This document shows positions 32,474 to 42,332 of a stretch of DNA of 56,316 nt, piece after piece. A model generated the notes under the pieces. That model worked only from the letters and a program-made list of their open reading frames with translations, was not told the DNA's origin and searched no databases. Numbering within the stretch: the first letter of the stretch is position 1; each line of letters opens with the position of its first letter. The position numbers and the translations under genes were made by a program. Source of the stretch: Pirellula sp. Its GTDB lineage: Bacteria; Planctomycetota; Planctomycetia; Pirellulales; Pirellulaceae. The stretch spans positions 1-56,316 of the forward strand of contig JAJTFB010000027.1 in assembly GCA_021300015.1 (NCBI GenBank). The letters run 5' to 3'.

Positions 32474-33577
32474 ATGAGAGAGGAATCACAAGAGGAATCA
32501 ACAGAGGTATCCCGAGCTGCCTTGTTTCACGGACCTAACTCTCCCTGGGAAATCCAAACCGCTCCTCGAAGAACACCCGAGAACTCCGAAATCCTCGTCC
32601 GAGTCGTGCTGTGCTCGATCTGCGGAAGCGACCTGCATACCATCTGCGGCCGACGACACGCCCAGACACCCGCAATCCTAGGTCACGAAATCGTCGGCCA
32701 AATCGTCCAATTCGGACCCTTAGCCCCACGCACGGATCTGGCAGGAAACCACCTTCAAATCGAAGATCGCATCGTATGGACCATCGTCGCCAACTGCGGT
32801 AAGTGCTTCTTCTGCCAACACGACCTGCCCCAAAAGTGCATCCATGGATACAAGTACGGACATCAACAAGTCCAAAACGATAGCGCATGGCACGGAGGAT
32901 TCGCCTCCCACTGCACCCTCATGGCCGGAACCCATATCGTCAAACTCCCCGAGCAGATCGACGAGCGATCGGCTGCACCCTTAAGCTGCGCAACGGCGAC
33001 CATCGCCGCTGCGATCCGTACCGCAAACCTCGTCGGCCACGAAACGGTCCTCGTCCTAGGAGCCGGGATGCTCGGCCTGACGGCCTGCGCTTTTGCCAAC
33101 AGACAATATCCCTGGAATGTGGTTTGTATCGAACGCGACCCCCATCGCCGGCAATTGGCCAAACAATTCGGTGCGACGAGCACGGCCGAACCGAACTCCA
33201 TCACGCTCGATCCAAACGACTCGATCATCCCCTACGGTTTTGATGTCGTCCTGGAATGCTCCGGTACCAACGACGGTGCCCTCGAAGCCCTCCGCCTTGC
33301 TCGTACCGGTGGACGTATCATCCTCGTCGGGGCCGTCTTTCCCTCCCAACCGGCTCCAATCGTCCTGGAAACCATCGTCCGCAAACAACTCTCGATCCAC
33401 GGCGTCCATAACTACCAAAGCCAAGATCTACTGGCCGCCGTCGAATTCATGACCAAGCACCACCGGGACTTCCCGTTCGCACAACTCATCGAACATTCCT
33501 ACGGGCTCGAGGAGATCCAAAACGCGATCAACTCGGCTCAAGACCCACGGAATATCCGAGTCGCCATCCGTCCCTAG
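32474..33577 (+). CDS. Zinc-dependent alcohol dehydrogenase, HpnZ-like
   Basis: A 367-residue medium-chain dehydrogenase. The catalytic zinc site shows CGSDLHT and GHE. The structural zinc has four Cys in NCGKCFFCQHDLPQKC. The NAD-binding motif is VLGAGMLGLTA, with the acidic end VVCIERD pointing to NAD rather than NADP. The N-terminal half closely follows the pattern of the TIGR03366 (HpnZ) group proposed for phosphonate catabolism, but no phosphonate gene is near, so the substrate is open. Its last 50 bases overlap the 3' end of the convergent DapA-family gene. Confidence 0.88.
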   Translation: MREESQEESTEVSRAALFHGPNSPWEIQTAPRRTPENSEILVRVVLCSICGSDLHTICGRRHAQTPAILGHEIVGQIVQFGPLAPRTDLAGNHLQIEDRIVWTIVANCGKCFFCQHDLPQKCIHGYKYGHQQVQNDSAWHGGFASHCTLMAGTHIVKLPEQIDERSAAPLSCATATIAAAIRTANLVGHETVLVLGAGMLGLTACAFANRQYPWNVVCIERDPHRRQLAKQFGATSTAEPNSITLDPNDSIIPYGFDVVLECSGTNDGALEALRLARTGGRIILVGAVFPSQPAPIVLETIVRKQLSIHGVHNYQSQDLLAAVEFMTKHHRDFPFAQLIEHSYGLEEIQNAINSAQDPRNIRVAIRP

Positions 33578-34481
33578 CCGCCTCGACCTCCCGAAGCACC
33601 TTTGCTACCCTTTGGCGATCCTCAGGCCGAAATCGGTGGAACGGATCGGCCAGAAAATCTTCGCAAATCCCCAGCAGCGATACTCCGCACTTGGTCCCCT
33701 TGATGTGCCTCGATGCGTACTTGCCTACGTCATAAATCCGCTGCAAGCTTTCGATCTGCCCCTGCAACAATCGACTTCCGGCTGTATCCTCTCGAACAAC
33801 CGACTCGATCAGACTCACAAACAAGTTCGGATACAAATTCGCTCCCCCTGCGACCCCTCCATCGGCTCCCAACTCCATAGCCCTGGCCAACAACGCCTCA
33901 GGACCAATCATGATCGACCAATCGGGGCGCAATCGCTTAAGCCCCACGGCACGCTGAAAGTAATCCATGTCCCCACTGCTATCCTTCAATCCAACAATCT
34001 GGGAATGCTCGCTCAAAGCCTCGAGCGTTTGTATCTCAAACCATACCTTCGTCAGCGAAGGGATGTTGTAGAGCATCACCGGCAGTGGCAACTCCGGAAC
34101 CAATTGATCGACGTAATACTTGAGCTCCGTTTGACCGGCAGGGAAATAATAAGGGGTCGATAGAACCAAACCCGACGCACCACTCGCGGCCGAATGCTCA
34201 GCCAATCGCACCGTCTCGACAAACGACGTATCGGTGATCCCGACGAGAACCGGCACCCGAGCAGCCACCGCCTCGACCGTCCTGGCAACGACCTCCTGCT
34301 GCATCCGATGACTCAAGCTCGGCGCCTCGCCGGTCGTACCCAATACAAATACCCCACCGACCCCACCCTCAATCAAATGATCAACCAATCGCCCGAGCCC
34401 CTCGGTGTCCAAACGGTCTCGACCCGTCATCGGAGTGATCATCGGAGGTATCAACCCAGAAAACTTCTGCTGTGCCATCAT
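33528..34481 (-). CDS. Dihydrodipicolinate synthase-family lyase
   Basis: A 317-residue class I aldolase of the DapA/NanA family. It keeps GTTGEAPSLS (49-58), the catalytic Tyr138 in MLYNIPS and the Schiff-base Lys166 in IVGLKDSSGD. The fold is a TIM barrel. The family covers dihydrodipicolinate synthase, N-acetylneuraminate lyase and several sugar-acid aldolases. The isolated context, beside an alcohol dehydrogenase, speaks for sugar-acid breakdown more than Lys synthesis, but this is inference. The start is the first of two adjacent ATG codons. It converges on and overlaps the dehydrogenase gene by 50 bases. Confidence 0.9.
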   Translation of the reverse strand: MMAQQKFSGLIPPMITPMTGRDRLDTEGLGRLVDHLIEGGVGGVFVLGTTGEAPSLSHRMQQEVVARTVEAVAARVPVLVGITDTSFVETVRLAEHSAASGASGLVLSTPYYFPAGQTELKYYVDQLVPELPLPVMLYNIPSLTKVWFEIQTLEALSEHSQIVGLKDSSGDMDYFQRAVGLKRLRPDWSIMIGPEALLARAMELGADGGVAGGANLYPNLFVSLIESVVREDTAGSRLLQGQIESLQRIYDVGKYASRHIKGTKCGVSLLGICEDFLADPFHRFRPEDRQRVAKVLREVEAARDGWRLGYSVGLEPS

Positions 34482-34644
34482 GCCATCTCGCGACAAAAAT
34501 AAGGTATCGTAAACCAACACTAGGACCTGACCGCCGGCCTCGATGCTCCGGCGAACAACGGCCGATCGGCTACCGACTCACGGGGGGCCAATTATAGTCC
34601 CTCTCCCAACCATTTCGGCACCCTCTTCATTTCACAATCGTCAA

Positions 34645-36717
34645 ATGCACAGCGGTATCTTGATCCTCTGCAATGCCTTCCTCCTTTTCCTCATCCAACC
34701 CATCCTAGGCAAATCCCTCCTACCCAAATGGGGCGGGACGGCACACGTTTGGACCACGTGCCTGCTGTTCTTTCAAACCGCACTGCTGGCTGGATATCTC
34801 TACGCTTGGAAAATCGACAAAAAACCGAGCCTCTCGGCCCAAGCCACCCTCCACGCAGCCCTATGGGCAATCTCCGCGACCCTCATCCCCGCTCTGGCCT
34901 TCTTCCCCACAATGCTCCCCGAACTCACAGAATTTCCAACCCTGGCTATCCTCCTGGAACTGACCCTGCGCATCGGTCTACCCTTCCTTCTGATGGCCAG
35001 CACCAGCTCACTCCTCTCGGCTTGGCATTTCCGAACCTCACACACCCAACACCCCTACGCTTGGTACGCCCTTGCCAACCTGACCTCCTTGGCCGCATGC
35101 CTGCTTTACCCCATCGCGATCGAACCTTCGATCGCCTCCTCGAGCCAACAAAACCTCTGGATGCTCCTTTACGGATTGCTCGCCCTGGGCATGATCCTGC
35201 ACTCTTTAAACATCGCCCGTCGCTCAAAAGACATCCTGCCCCGAGATCCGATCGCATCGCCTGCAAACCTACCAAGAACCCCTTGGCTTTGCCTCAGCCT
35301 GTCGGCTTGCTCCTCCATCGTTCTGGCTGCGACCACGAACCATGCAAGCCAAGCCGGCATGATCGTGCCGGGGCTCTGGGTGCTCCCTCTTGCGCTTTAC
35401 CTAGCCTCCTGGTGGCTGGCCTTCTGGCACCCGATCTTTCAATCCTGGATCGCTCAAACAGGCCTGTTTTACCTTGGCTCCCTATGTGGATTGAGCGCCG
35501 TTGTCTTGAAACTGTGGCTCCCCTGGTACGGCCTGGTCGCTTGCTGCATTGCCGCACTGGCTTGCATCGCTCTTGCATGCCATGGACTGATCTACCGACT
35601 GCGTCCCTCGGCCGAATCGATGCCCGGCTACTACCTGCAAATCGCTCTGGGCGGAGCGCTGGGCTCGCTCTTCGCCTCGGTGATCGCTCCTTGGTGCATG
35701 AACGACTACTACGAACTCCATGCAGGGATCGCCCTAGGTGCCCTGGCTCTTGCTTGGTTCCACTCCCGAGATCTTTACCCCAAACTCTTCCATGATCCGA
35801 TGGCTCGCCGGTTCTCCTGGCCCCTGACGATCCTATGCCCAACACTCCTGCTGGCCGCCATGTCCATGCTCCTGGGGACCCCAAGCATCGAAGCTTGCAT
35901 CGATAAAAAAAGGGACTTCTACGGCGTCGTGACCGTTATCGAAAACCAAAAACAAGGAATCCGTGCCATGCTCCACGGACGTATCCGACATGGCACCGAG
36001 CCCCTCGAGGGCCCCCTGCACACCGACCAAACCACCTACTACCAAAGCGACTCAGGGGCAGCCCTCGCATTCGGCTGGTGCCAGAGCCACTTCTCCCAAC
36101 CACTGAACGTCGCTGTCCTTGGACTCGGCACAGGATCGCTATCGCTCTATGCCCGCGCACAAGACTCCATGCGTTACTACGAAATCAGCCCCGCAGTATG
36201 CCAAATGGCTGAAAAACACTTTCGCTACCTAAGCTCCCATCGCGGTTTGACCGAAATCCGAGTCGGTGACGGCCGAAAACTCCTCGAACGCGAAACCCTC
36301 AAACCCGATACACCGGCACACCACCTAATCGTTGTCGACGCTTTCTCAAGCGACTCGCTTCCGATCCACCTGCTGACGACCCAAGCCCTCGAACTCTACA
36401 AACAACGCCTTGCCCCCGAAGGAATCCTGGCGCTGAACATCACCAACCGAAACCTCGACCTCGCACCGATCTTGTTTGCGACGGCTAAACAAGCCGCCCT
36501 CAAACCCCTACTGGTCGAATCAAAACTCTCACCCTTCGAACCTCCAACCAGACAAGTCCGCTGGTTGCTATTGTTCCCACAAGACGCGACCCTACCGGCC
36601 TGGCCCGGTGCTCGGGACCAACTGGCCCCCTCGATCCGCTCCTCGGGTAGCACCACCTCGAACCGACCAATATGGACCGACGATTTCGCTAGCCCCCTGC
36701 ACGCGATGCGATGGTGA
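34645..36717 (+). CDS. Fused membrane transporter-like/spermidine synthase-like protein
   Basis: A 690-residue protein. Residues 1 to about 420 hold roughly ten membrane helices of the fused MFS/spermidine-synthase family, starting with LCNAFLLFLIQPILGKSLLP. The C-terminal third is a Rossmann methyltransferase-like domain with the SAM-type motif VAVLGLGTGSLSLYA, the acidic YYEISP, VGDGRKLLE and VVDAFSSDSLPIHLLT, as in spermidine synthases. Whether it makes a polyamine is not known for this family. I started it at the ATG at 34645, just before the first helix. It ends one base from the convergent phosphatase gene. Confidence 0.85.
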   Translation: MHSGILILCNAFLLFLIQPILGKSLLPKWGGTAHVWTTCLLFFQTALLAGYLYAWKIDKKPSLSAQATLHAALWAISATLIPALAFFPTMLPELTEFPTLAILLELTLRIGLPFLLMASTSSLLSAWHFRTSHTQHPYAWYALANLTSLAACLLYPIAIEPSIASSSQQNLWMLLYGLLALGMILHSLNIARRSKDILPRDPIASPANLPRTPWLCLSLSACSSIVLAATTNHASQAGMIVPGLWVLPLALYLASWWLAFWHPIFQSWIAQTGLFYLGSLCGLSAVVLKLWLPWYGLVACCIAALACIALACHGLIYRLRPSAESMPGYYLQIALGGALGSLFASVIAPWCMNDYYELHAGIALGALALAWFHSRDLYPKLFHDPMARRFSWPLTILCPTLLLAAMSMLLGTPSIEACIDKKRDFYGVVTVIENQKQGIRAMLHGRIRHGTEPLEGPLHTDQTTYYQSDSGAALAFGWCQSHFSQPLNVAVLGLGTGSLSLYARAQDSMRYYEISPAVCQMAEKHFRYLSSHRGLTEIRVGDGRKLLERETLKPDTPAHHLIVVDAFSSDSLPIHLLTTQALELYKQRLAPEGILALNITNRNLDLAPILFATAKQAALKPLLVESKLSPFEPPTRQVRWLLLFPQDATLPAWPGARDQLAPSIRSSGSTTSNRPIWTDDFASPLHAMRW

Positions 36718-36718
36718 C

Positions 36719-38311
36719 CTAACGTATCAACTGCGGCCTATTGTGCTCGACGACAAACTCGGCTCGGGTCTGAAGTTCCGCTCCTGGACGGTCGACATAC
36801 TCGACAGTCCGGTAAAAGGTTTGCCACTGGCCCTGGGTCACCCTACACGAAACATAGCCGCGCTCCGCATTGTGGAACTTGATGAACGGATTCTCCCGAA
36901 ACAACTCGTCTTCCTGCTTGCTCTTGGCATACCCGTTGCCCCCGGATGAAATGCTCGTCCCGACAAACTCCACGGCCACCGGAGCGGCATCGAGCTTATC
37001 AAAGTCCTCATAGAGCTCATTGGCCCAATTGCTGTGAATATCGCCCGTGAGGACCACCGTATTGGCCTGCTCCATCTGCTTGAGATGACCCAAAAGCCGC
37101 TTGCGCGGCGCATCGTACCCAGACCACTGGTCCATGCTGTAAAGCTTCGACTCACCCGAACTGCGCCCCACACGACCGACCATCACCTGCTGGCCCAGTA
37201 CATTCCAACGCGCTTCGGATTCCTGAAGATGCGCAAACAACCAAGCCTCCTGCTGCGAGCCGAGCATCGTCGACCTCGGATGCATCGCTCCCCCATCGAG
37301 CTTCTTGGCACCATCCCCATTGGGCTGATCGGATCGGTACTGCCTGGTATCGAGCATCGCAAAACTCGCCAACTTCCCATAAGCGATGTCGCGATACAAC
37401 TTCATGTCCGCACCGATAGGCATGGAACCAACTCCTAGCGGCTGGTTTTCATAATAGGCCTGATACGCATTGGCGCGGCGAAGTGCAAACTCGCGAGGAT
37501 CGACCCACAACTCCTCGGAGATCAAACCCGCACAATTGTTGTCGAATTCATGATCGTCCCATACCACCAACCATGGCGCATAAGCATGAGCGGCCTTGAG
37601 CTGCTCGTCGGACTTGTACAAACCATAGCGATTGCGGTAATCATCCAGGCTGACGATCTCCGGACTGTTGTGCGTGCGCAATGAACTCCGACCAGGTGCC
37701 CCCTCGTAGATGTAGTCCCCCAAATGCAAAATCAAATCGAGCTCCTCGCTGACCATGTGCTCGTAAGCCGTATACAATCCCGACTCGTAATGCTGGCACG
37801 AGGCAAAAGCGAACCGCAACTCGTCGACCATCTGCTCGGATCCAGGAGTCGTTCGCGTCCTTCCGATCGGACTGCTCGCATCCCCACTGTGAAACCGATA
37901 CCAATACCATCGGTTCGATTCCAATCCATGCACCTGAACGTGCACCGAATGCCCCAACGCCTCGGTCGTCAAGACCTTGCCACTCTTGAGAATCGTCTTC
38001 ATCGATGGATCGTCGGATAACTCCCAAACCACCTCGATCGGCCCCTTGGGGTTTCCCCCAATGTTCACCGGATCGATCAACAACCTCGTCCATAGCACCA
38101 TGCCGCTACTGCTCGGCTCCCCCGATGCAACCCCCAAGGTAAACGGATCGCTTGCCCAAGCGGTCCTGGATCGAACCGCTCCTGGCGCGATCTGGGATGC
38201 CAATGGCAAAATCGCAAGACTCCCGCCAGCCATCAAAAAATCTCTGCGACTTGCGACGAATTTTTCCGCTAACTGCCAGTCTTTTCGGGTCCCAAAAATT
38301 CGCGGTCGCAT
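36719..38311 (-). CDS. phoD: PhoD-like alkaline phosphatase D
   Basis: A 530-residue exported phosphatase. The Tat signal is SRRDFLMAGGSLAILPLA. The N-terminal PhoD domain (FTLGVASGEPSSSGMVLWTR) and the metallophosphatase core follow, with HLGDYIYEG, VVWDDHEFDNNCAG and VVLTGDIHSNWANE as metal ligands. PhoD enzymes hydrolyse phosphodiesters and monoesters with Fe/Ca. The start at 38311 has GAGGA seven bases upstream and replaces a TTG ten codons earlier. It is divergent from deoC. Phosphate control is likely from the family, but I see no clear Pho box. Confidence 0.92.
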   Translation of the reverse strand: MRPRIFGTRKDWQLAEKFVASRRDFLMAGGSLAILPLASQIAPGAVRSRTAWASDPFTLGVASGEPSSSGMVLWTRLLIDPVNIGGNPKGPIEVVWELSDDPSMKTILKSGKVLTTEALGHSVHVQVHGLESNRWYWYRFHSGDASSPIGRTRTTPGSEQMVDELRFAFASCQHYESGLYTAYEHMVSEELDLILHLGDYIYEGAPGRSSLRTHNSPEIVSLDDYRNRYGLYKSDEQLKAAHAYAPWLVVWDDHEFDNNCAGLISEELWVDPREFALRRANAYQAYYENQPLGVGSMPIGADMKLYRDIAYGKLASFAMLDTRQYRSDQPNGDGAKKLDGGAMHPRSTMLGSQQEAWLFAHLQESEARWNVLGQQVMVGRVGRSSGESKLYSMDQWSGYDAPRKRLLGHLKQMEQANTVVLTGDIHSNWANELYEDFDKLDAAPVAVEFVGTSISSGGNGYAKSKQEDELFRENPFIKFHNAERGYVSCRVTQGQWQTFYRTVEYVDRPGAELQTRAEFVVEHNRPQLIR

Positions 38312-38424
38312 GATAAAATCCTCTAGGAAATTTCTTCTCAACAGGGCAGGGGAGTCTTACCCAAGCTACCCGACCTGTTATACCCTAACCTGTCGATCCA
38401 ATTCAAGAAACAGAAGATGAAGCT

Positions 38425-39159
38425 ATGGCCAATTATTCTTACTTAGACCTCGCCAAGATGATCGACCACTCCCTACTGGTCCCCACCTTGACGATCGAGG
38501 ACCTCGAGCGAGGAATCGATCTAGCCATCGCTTACGATGTCGCCAGCGTCTGCATCATGCCCTACTACCTCAAACGCGCCTCGAACCGTTTGGCCGGTTC
38601 CAACGTCAAATCCTCGACAACCATCGGATTCCCTCACGGCGCCAATCGCCCCTCGATCAAACGGCTCGAAACCATCGCCGCTCTGGATGACGGCTGCCAA
38701 GAACTCGATGTCGTCGTGAACATCAGCCAAGTCCTGAGCCTCCAATGGGATTTCGTCCGCGACGAAATCGCGATGCTCACCGATCTGGCACACCAAGCCG
38801 GCCAAAAAATCAAAGTCATCTTCGAAAACTGCTACCTCAAAGACTCCCACAAAATCGAACTCTGCCGCATCTGTAGCGAGCTAGACGTCGACTGGGTCAA
38901 AACCTCCACCGGCTACGGCCCCTCAGGAGCCACCATCGAGGACCTCAAACTCATGCGGGCTCACGTCTCTCCGGAGGTCCAAGTCAAAGCCGCCGGGGGC
39001 GTACGCGATCTGGCTACCCTCCTGGCCGTCCGAGATCTGGGAGTCTCTCGCTGCGGTTCGAGCCGCACGCGAGAACTACTCGACCCGGCCCGCGCTTCGC
39101 TCGGCCTAGAACCCATCGTCATGCACAATACAACCACCGGAAACAACCAAAACTACTGA
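38425..39159 (+). CDS. deoC: Deoxyribose-phosphate aldolase
   Basis: A 244-residue class I aldolase that splits 2-deoxyribose 5-phosphate into glyceraldehyde 3-phosphate and acetaldehyde. The active-site Lys is in VDWVKTSTGYG. A second Lys is in KAAGGVRD, and the Asp relay is in ELDVVVNIS. KVIFENCYL stands where most have KVILETGLL, a mild change. It is divergent from phoD, with 113 bases between the two start codons. A GC-rich hairpin follows 22 bases after its stop. Confidence 0.93.
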   Translation: MANYSYLDLAKMIDHSLLVPTLTIEDLERGIDLAIAYDVASVCIMPYYLKRASNRLAGSNVKSSTTIGFPHGANRPSIKRLETIAALDDGCQELDVVVNISQVLSLQWDFVRDEIAMLTDLAHQAGQKIKVIFENCYLKDSHKIELCRICSELDVDWVKTSTGYGPSGATIEDLKLMRAHVSPEVQVKAAGGVRDLATLLAVRDLGVSRCGSSRTRELLDPARASLGLEPIVMHNTTTGNNQNY

Positions 39160-39181
39160 TCGTACGCGAGGCCTGAGCGTA

Positions 39182-39202
39182 AGGCGGGGCTTTGACCCGC
39201 CT
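39182..39202 (+). terminator. GC-rich hairpin after deoC
   Basis: AGGCGGG and CCCGCCT pair around a 7-base loop just after the deoC stop. There is no T-run, so it could be a weak terminator or only an RNA-stabilising hairpin. Confidence 0.35.
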
Positions 39203-39266
39203 GTGAGATTGGCAGGAATAGACTCGCTCGGGTCGGAGACCCAAGCTACGTTGGCTCCTCTAGCCT

Positions 39267-39851
39267 CTATGCTCTAGCCTGCTTGGTCAAGGCTCGCTGC
39301 AGATCCAACAACGCATTGCGCTCGTCGTGCGAGGTCCGATCTCCTAAACCCAAAATACCCCCAGAAGCCTCCGCAATGCGCTTGGCTCGCTCGATCGTCG
39401 CTTGCCGCAAAACCTCCAGACTCGACTCGTCGAGCTCCCTGGAAAGCGCCTCGGCATAGGCGATCCAAGCCTCAACCATCGACTCGCTAGGACGCTCGTC
39501 GAGCCAACGGCTGAGCAAGCGGTACGATGGGGTCCCATAGACGATCCCATCCTCCTCGGCCGCCTTGAGCAACGCTGCGAACTCCCCCTGAGAAACCTTC
39601 GTGTCTGCCCATGCCAAACGGACCAACGGTAAAAGCGCAAAGGCTGTCATCGCCGAGGGGCCCACCCCAAGGCGCTCGAGCCGCGCGAGCACCTCGGGAT
39701 CCTTGACCCCTGCGGCCTGCTGCAATGCATCTTGCCTCTGCTGCTGCTCTCCGAGTTGAACTTGATCAAGAAACTCCAAGAGCTCCTGGTCCCGATCCGC
39801 AAAAAACGCATCGTGCATCGCCTGACGCTGTTTATCCAATGTCTGACTCAT
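39267..39851 (-). CDS. TerB-like helical protein
   Basis: A 194-residue, all-helical cytoplasmic protein. The segment LLPLVRLAWADTKVSQGEFA (near residues 73-92) matches the TerB-like pattern in which an acidic helix start follows a hydrophobic helix. TerB domains bind metal or sit at membranes in tellurite and stress systems, but no other ter gene is here. The start at 39851 has GGAG nine bases upstream, and a GTG 5 codons earlier is possible. It overlaps the transporter gene upstream by 20 bases. Confidence 0.6.
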   Translation of the reverse strand: MSQTLDKQRQAMHDAFFADRDQELLEFLDQVQLGEQQQRQDALQQAAGVKDPEVLARLERLGVGPSAMTAFALLPLVRLAWADTKVSQGEFAALLKAAEEDGIVYGTPSYRLLSRWLDERPSESMVEAWIAYAEALSRELDESSLEVLRQATIERAKRIAEASGGILGLGDRTSHDERNALLDLQRALTKQARA

Positions 39852-40788
39852 GACCGTCTGCTCCACGACGAGGAAAATACCTTATGCCTAAGCCCACGAG
39901 AATCATCAAACCACCGACCCAAGTCCACCAACTCGGAGCCCGATAGTCCGGATCCCCATGACGCACCCAATGCACCCACACCGGCAATAACACCGGCTCT
40001 AAAAGTGTAATCAAACTCGCGATGTGACTCGGGGTCGTTCGCAAGCCCTGCGCAAAAAGCCAATAAGGCATCCCCATCTGCAAGACCCCTATCCCAATCA
40101 AAAGCGGCCACATCCATCCAGTCGGATGCTCCACTCCAAAACTCCAAACCAACGGAAACATCACCAAAGCAGTCACCAGATGGTTCAACGCGATGAGCCA
40201 AGCCGAATCCAAATGCCTCAACGATCGCAAGGACAATATAACCCCCGCATAAAGCACACCGCTGGCTAGAGCCAACCAAGGCGACCACCACCGATCCGAT
40301 GGACTCGACTGTGCATAACTCATCTCCATGACCAATAGAAACAACACCCCTGCGATGCACCATCCCAACATCCACCAATCGCTTCTGAGCGTCGGCTCGC
40401 GAAACCAATAAACCGTCGCCAACATCACCCAAACCGGCGCTAGATTCTGTAGCCAAATCGCATTGGCCGGGGGCCCGCTGACCAACGCGGTCAAATAGGT
40501 CCAATTCATCATCGCAAAACAGATCGTCATGGGCAACAACTGCCATACCCATGTCACCCGGCGCACCAACGGCACCAAAATGCACAGCGCAAAAACCGCT
40601 CGCCAAAACGCTAAGGTCGCCCCGCGATACTCCAAGGGCCATCGATCAAACTCCGGCGATCTTGCAAAGAAAGCGCTCGTGCTCCATAGCACCGCCGCCA
40701 TCACGCATAAGAACGGACCCCAGCCAAAACCGCCAATCCAATCAGAAAACTTTGGCGTATCGCCTGATACTCGATCCGGTGGCTTCAT
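39832..40788 (-). CDS. DMT-superfamily transporter (EamA type)
   Basis: A 318-residue inner-membrane transporter with about ten helices in two EamA repeats. The first opens with GPFLCVMAAVLWSTSAFFAR. The second opens with WWSPWLALASGVLYAGVI and ends in SLITLLEPVLLPVWVHWV. Trp content is high. Family members export metabolites or sugars, and the substrate cannot be predicted. It lies 36 bases after rsmH and its end overlaps the TerB-like gene, so the three may form one unit. Confidence 0.85.
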   Translation of the reverse strand: MKPPDRVSGDTPKFSDWIGGFGWGPFLCVMAAVLWSTSAFFARSPEFDRWPLEYRGATLAFWRAVFALCILVPLVRRVTWVWQLLPMTICFAMMNWTYLTALVSGPPANAIWLQNLAPVWVMLATVYWFREPTLRSDWWMLGWCIAGVLFLLVMEMSYAQSSPSDRWWSPWLALASGVLYAGVILSLRSLRHLDSAWLIALNHLVTALVMFPLVWSFGVEHPTGWMWPLLIGIGVLQMGMPYWLFAQGLRTTPSHIASLITLLEPVLLPVWVHWVRHGDPDYRAPSWWTWVGGLMILVGLGIRYFPRRGADGHESDIG

Positions 40789-40824
40789 ACAGAATTAGCA
40801 GTCCAAAGTGCCCCTAGGAAGAAC

Positions 40825-41859
40825 TTAGTTTTCAAACGCCCGTCGCGCAATACGCAACTTGGCAGATCGACTCCGAGGATTCGCATCGGTCTCGGCTTGC
40901 GTGGCTACCAACGGTTTTTTTGTCAAATTCTCTAACCGCGAATCGTCGCGTATCGCATTTTTGACCATCCGATCCTCCAGAGAATGAAAGGAGATAACCG
41001 CCAACCTACCGGCAGGCTCAACCCCGCACGACTCGGCCGATGGGACTTCCGGGCTGGGAACCGCAAGCAACCCTGGTAGTCTGGCCAATCCAGCCTCGAC
41101 ATGCTCAAGCTCCCGATTGACCACGATCCGCAACGCCTGAAACGTCCGCGTCGCCGAATCGACCCGACCATGCACCCGACCAGGCACCACGCGATGGATC
41201 AAATCCGCAAGCTGCTTGCTGCTCATGATCGGTTCGCTGCGATTCTGCTCGACAATCGCCCTGGCGATCCTCCGACTCAAACGCTCTTCACCAAACTGAT
41301 AGATCGCATCGGCAATCTCCGTATCGCTGTGCTGCTGCAACCACTTCCAAGCCGGTACTCCCACCGTCATGTCGAAACGCAAATCCAATGGAGCATCAAG
41401 CCGAAACGAAAAACCACGCTGCGTGTCGGCTAACTGATCGCTCGATAACCCAAGATCCAACAAAATCCCATGCACCCGAGGAATCCCAAGCCCCCCGAGC
41501 AAATCCCCTAAATTGCAGTAGGAGCCGCATGCCAACGTCAATCGACATCCCGAAGGTAGCTCCAGATCCTCGAGCCCCCATCGACCTCGCTCCCCGAGAT
41601 CCATAACTCCACCGACTGATGTCCGAGGGTACTGACTATGCGCAGAAACAAATTCGCGAATCGCTCCAGGATCGCGGTCGATCCCAAGAATCCGATCCCC
41701 CGAGCCAAGTCGCTTGGCGATCTCGAGCGTATGTCCACCACCACCAAAGGTACCATCGACAATCACCAATGGGGCGCGGCCTGGAATCTCAGGACTCAAT
41801 CCCCCAAGCCACTCGCGGAGAATCGGTTCGAGTAGTACTGGGATGTGGATCGAAGGCAT
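40825..41859 (-). CDS. rsmH: 16S rRNA (cytosine1402-N4)-methyltransferase
   Basis: A 344-residue RsmH/MraW enzyme that methylates N4 of C1402 in the 16S rRNA decoding centre using SAM. It shows HIPVLLEPILREWL, the SAM motif VDGTFGGGGHTLEI, ILGIDRDPGAI, the family's GILLDLGLSSDQLADTQRGF, and near the end AVISFHSLEDRMVKNAIRD. In many bacteria this gene opens the dcw cell-division cluster with mraZ and ftsI. Here none of those neighbours is present, which fits the scattered or lost dcw cluster of planctomycetes. Confidence 0.96.
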   Translation of the reverse strand: MPSIHIPVLLEPILREWLGGLSPEIPGRAPLVIVDGTFGGGGHTLEIAKRLGSGDRILGIDRDPGAIREFVSAHSQYPRTSVGGVMDLGERGRWGLEDLELPSGCRLTLACGSYCNLGDLLGGLGIPRVHGILLDLGLSSDQLADTQRGFSFRLDAPLDLRFDMTVGVPAWKWLQQHSDTEIADAIYQFGEERLSRRIARAIVEQNRSEPIMSSKQLADLIHRVVPGRVHGRVDSATRTFQALRIVVNRELEHVEAGLARLPGLLAVPSPEVPSAESCGVEPAGRLAVISFHSLEDRMVKNAIRDDSRLENLTKKPLVATQAETDANPRSRSAKLRIARRAFEN

Positions 41860-42332
41860 AAAAGAAAAAAAAGGCCGGTCGGGGAAGATGCACTGGGTTT
41901 CAAGGTCCCGGTGGCATCAATTCCACCGCTCCCTCCATCGCAGCATGCACTCTGATATTCCATTCAACGCGCCGTGCTGGTAAACCGAACCGATGAAGTT
42001 CGATCCTCTTCGAGCGTGCGTGCTAAGCGCTTCTCGGGCAACCCCCTCTGCTCAGGAAGTTGACGCTCTGAGCCCGTGGCCGCGAGACTCAGTTGCTACC
42101 CAAAAAAAGCCTCTCACATCGCTTCGATGGTCCAAGCATCCCACCTCCCGACCGGCTGGGGTTCGAGCTGTAGTTTGTCCCCTTACGATAACCGAAAGGG
42201 GGGCAGATTGACTACCTATTTTTTCCGAATTCTCTCCCCGCAACCCCCAAAAACCCGAGCGATTTGCTAGCATTTTTATTGATAAATCGACCCTCGCCCA
42301 ATCCGGCCGTCGGCCTCTAGACTCCCTAACCA
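41860..42332. other. Gene-free divergent region
   Basis: A 473-base stretch between the divergent rsmH and acyltransferase genes. The short open frames in it are unconvincing. A run of eight A just upstream of rsmH and an A+T-rich patch at 42210-42285 may be promoter regions, but no clear -35/-10 pair stands out. No structured RNA was recognised. Confidence 0.45.
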
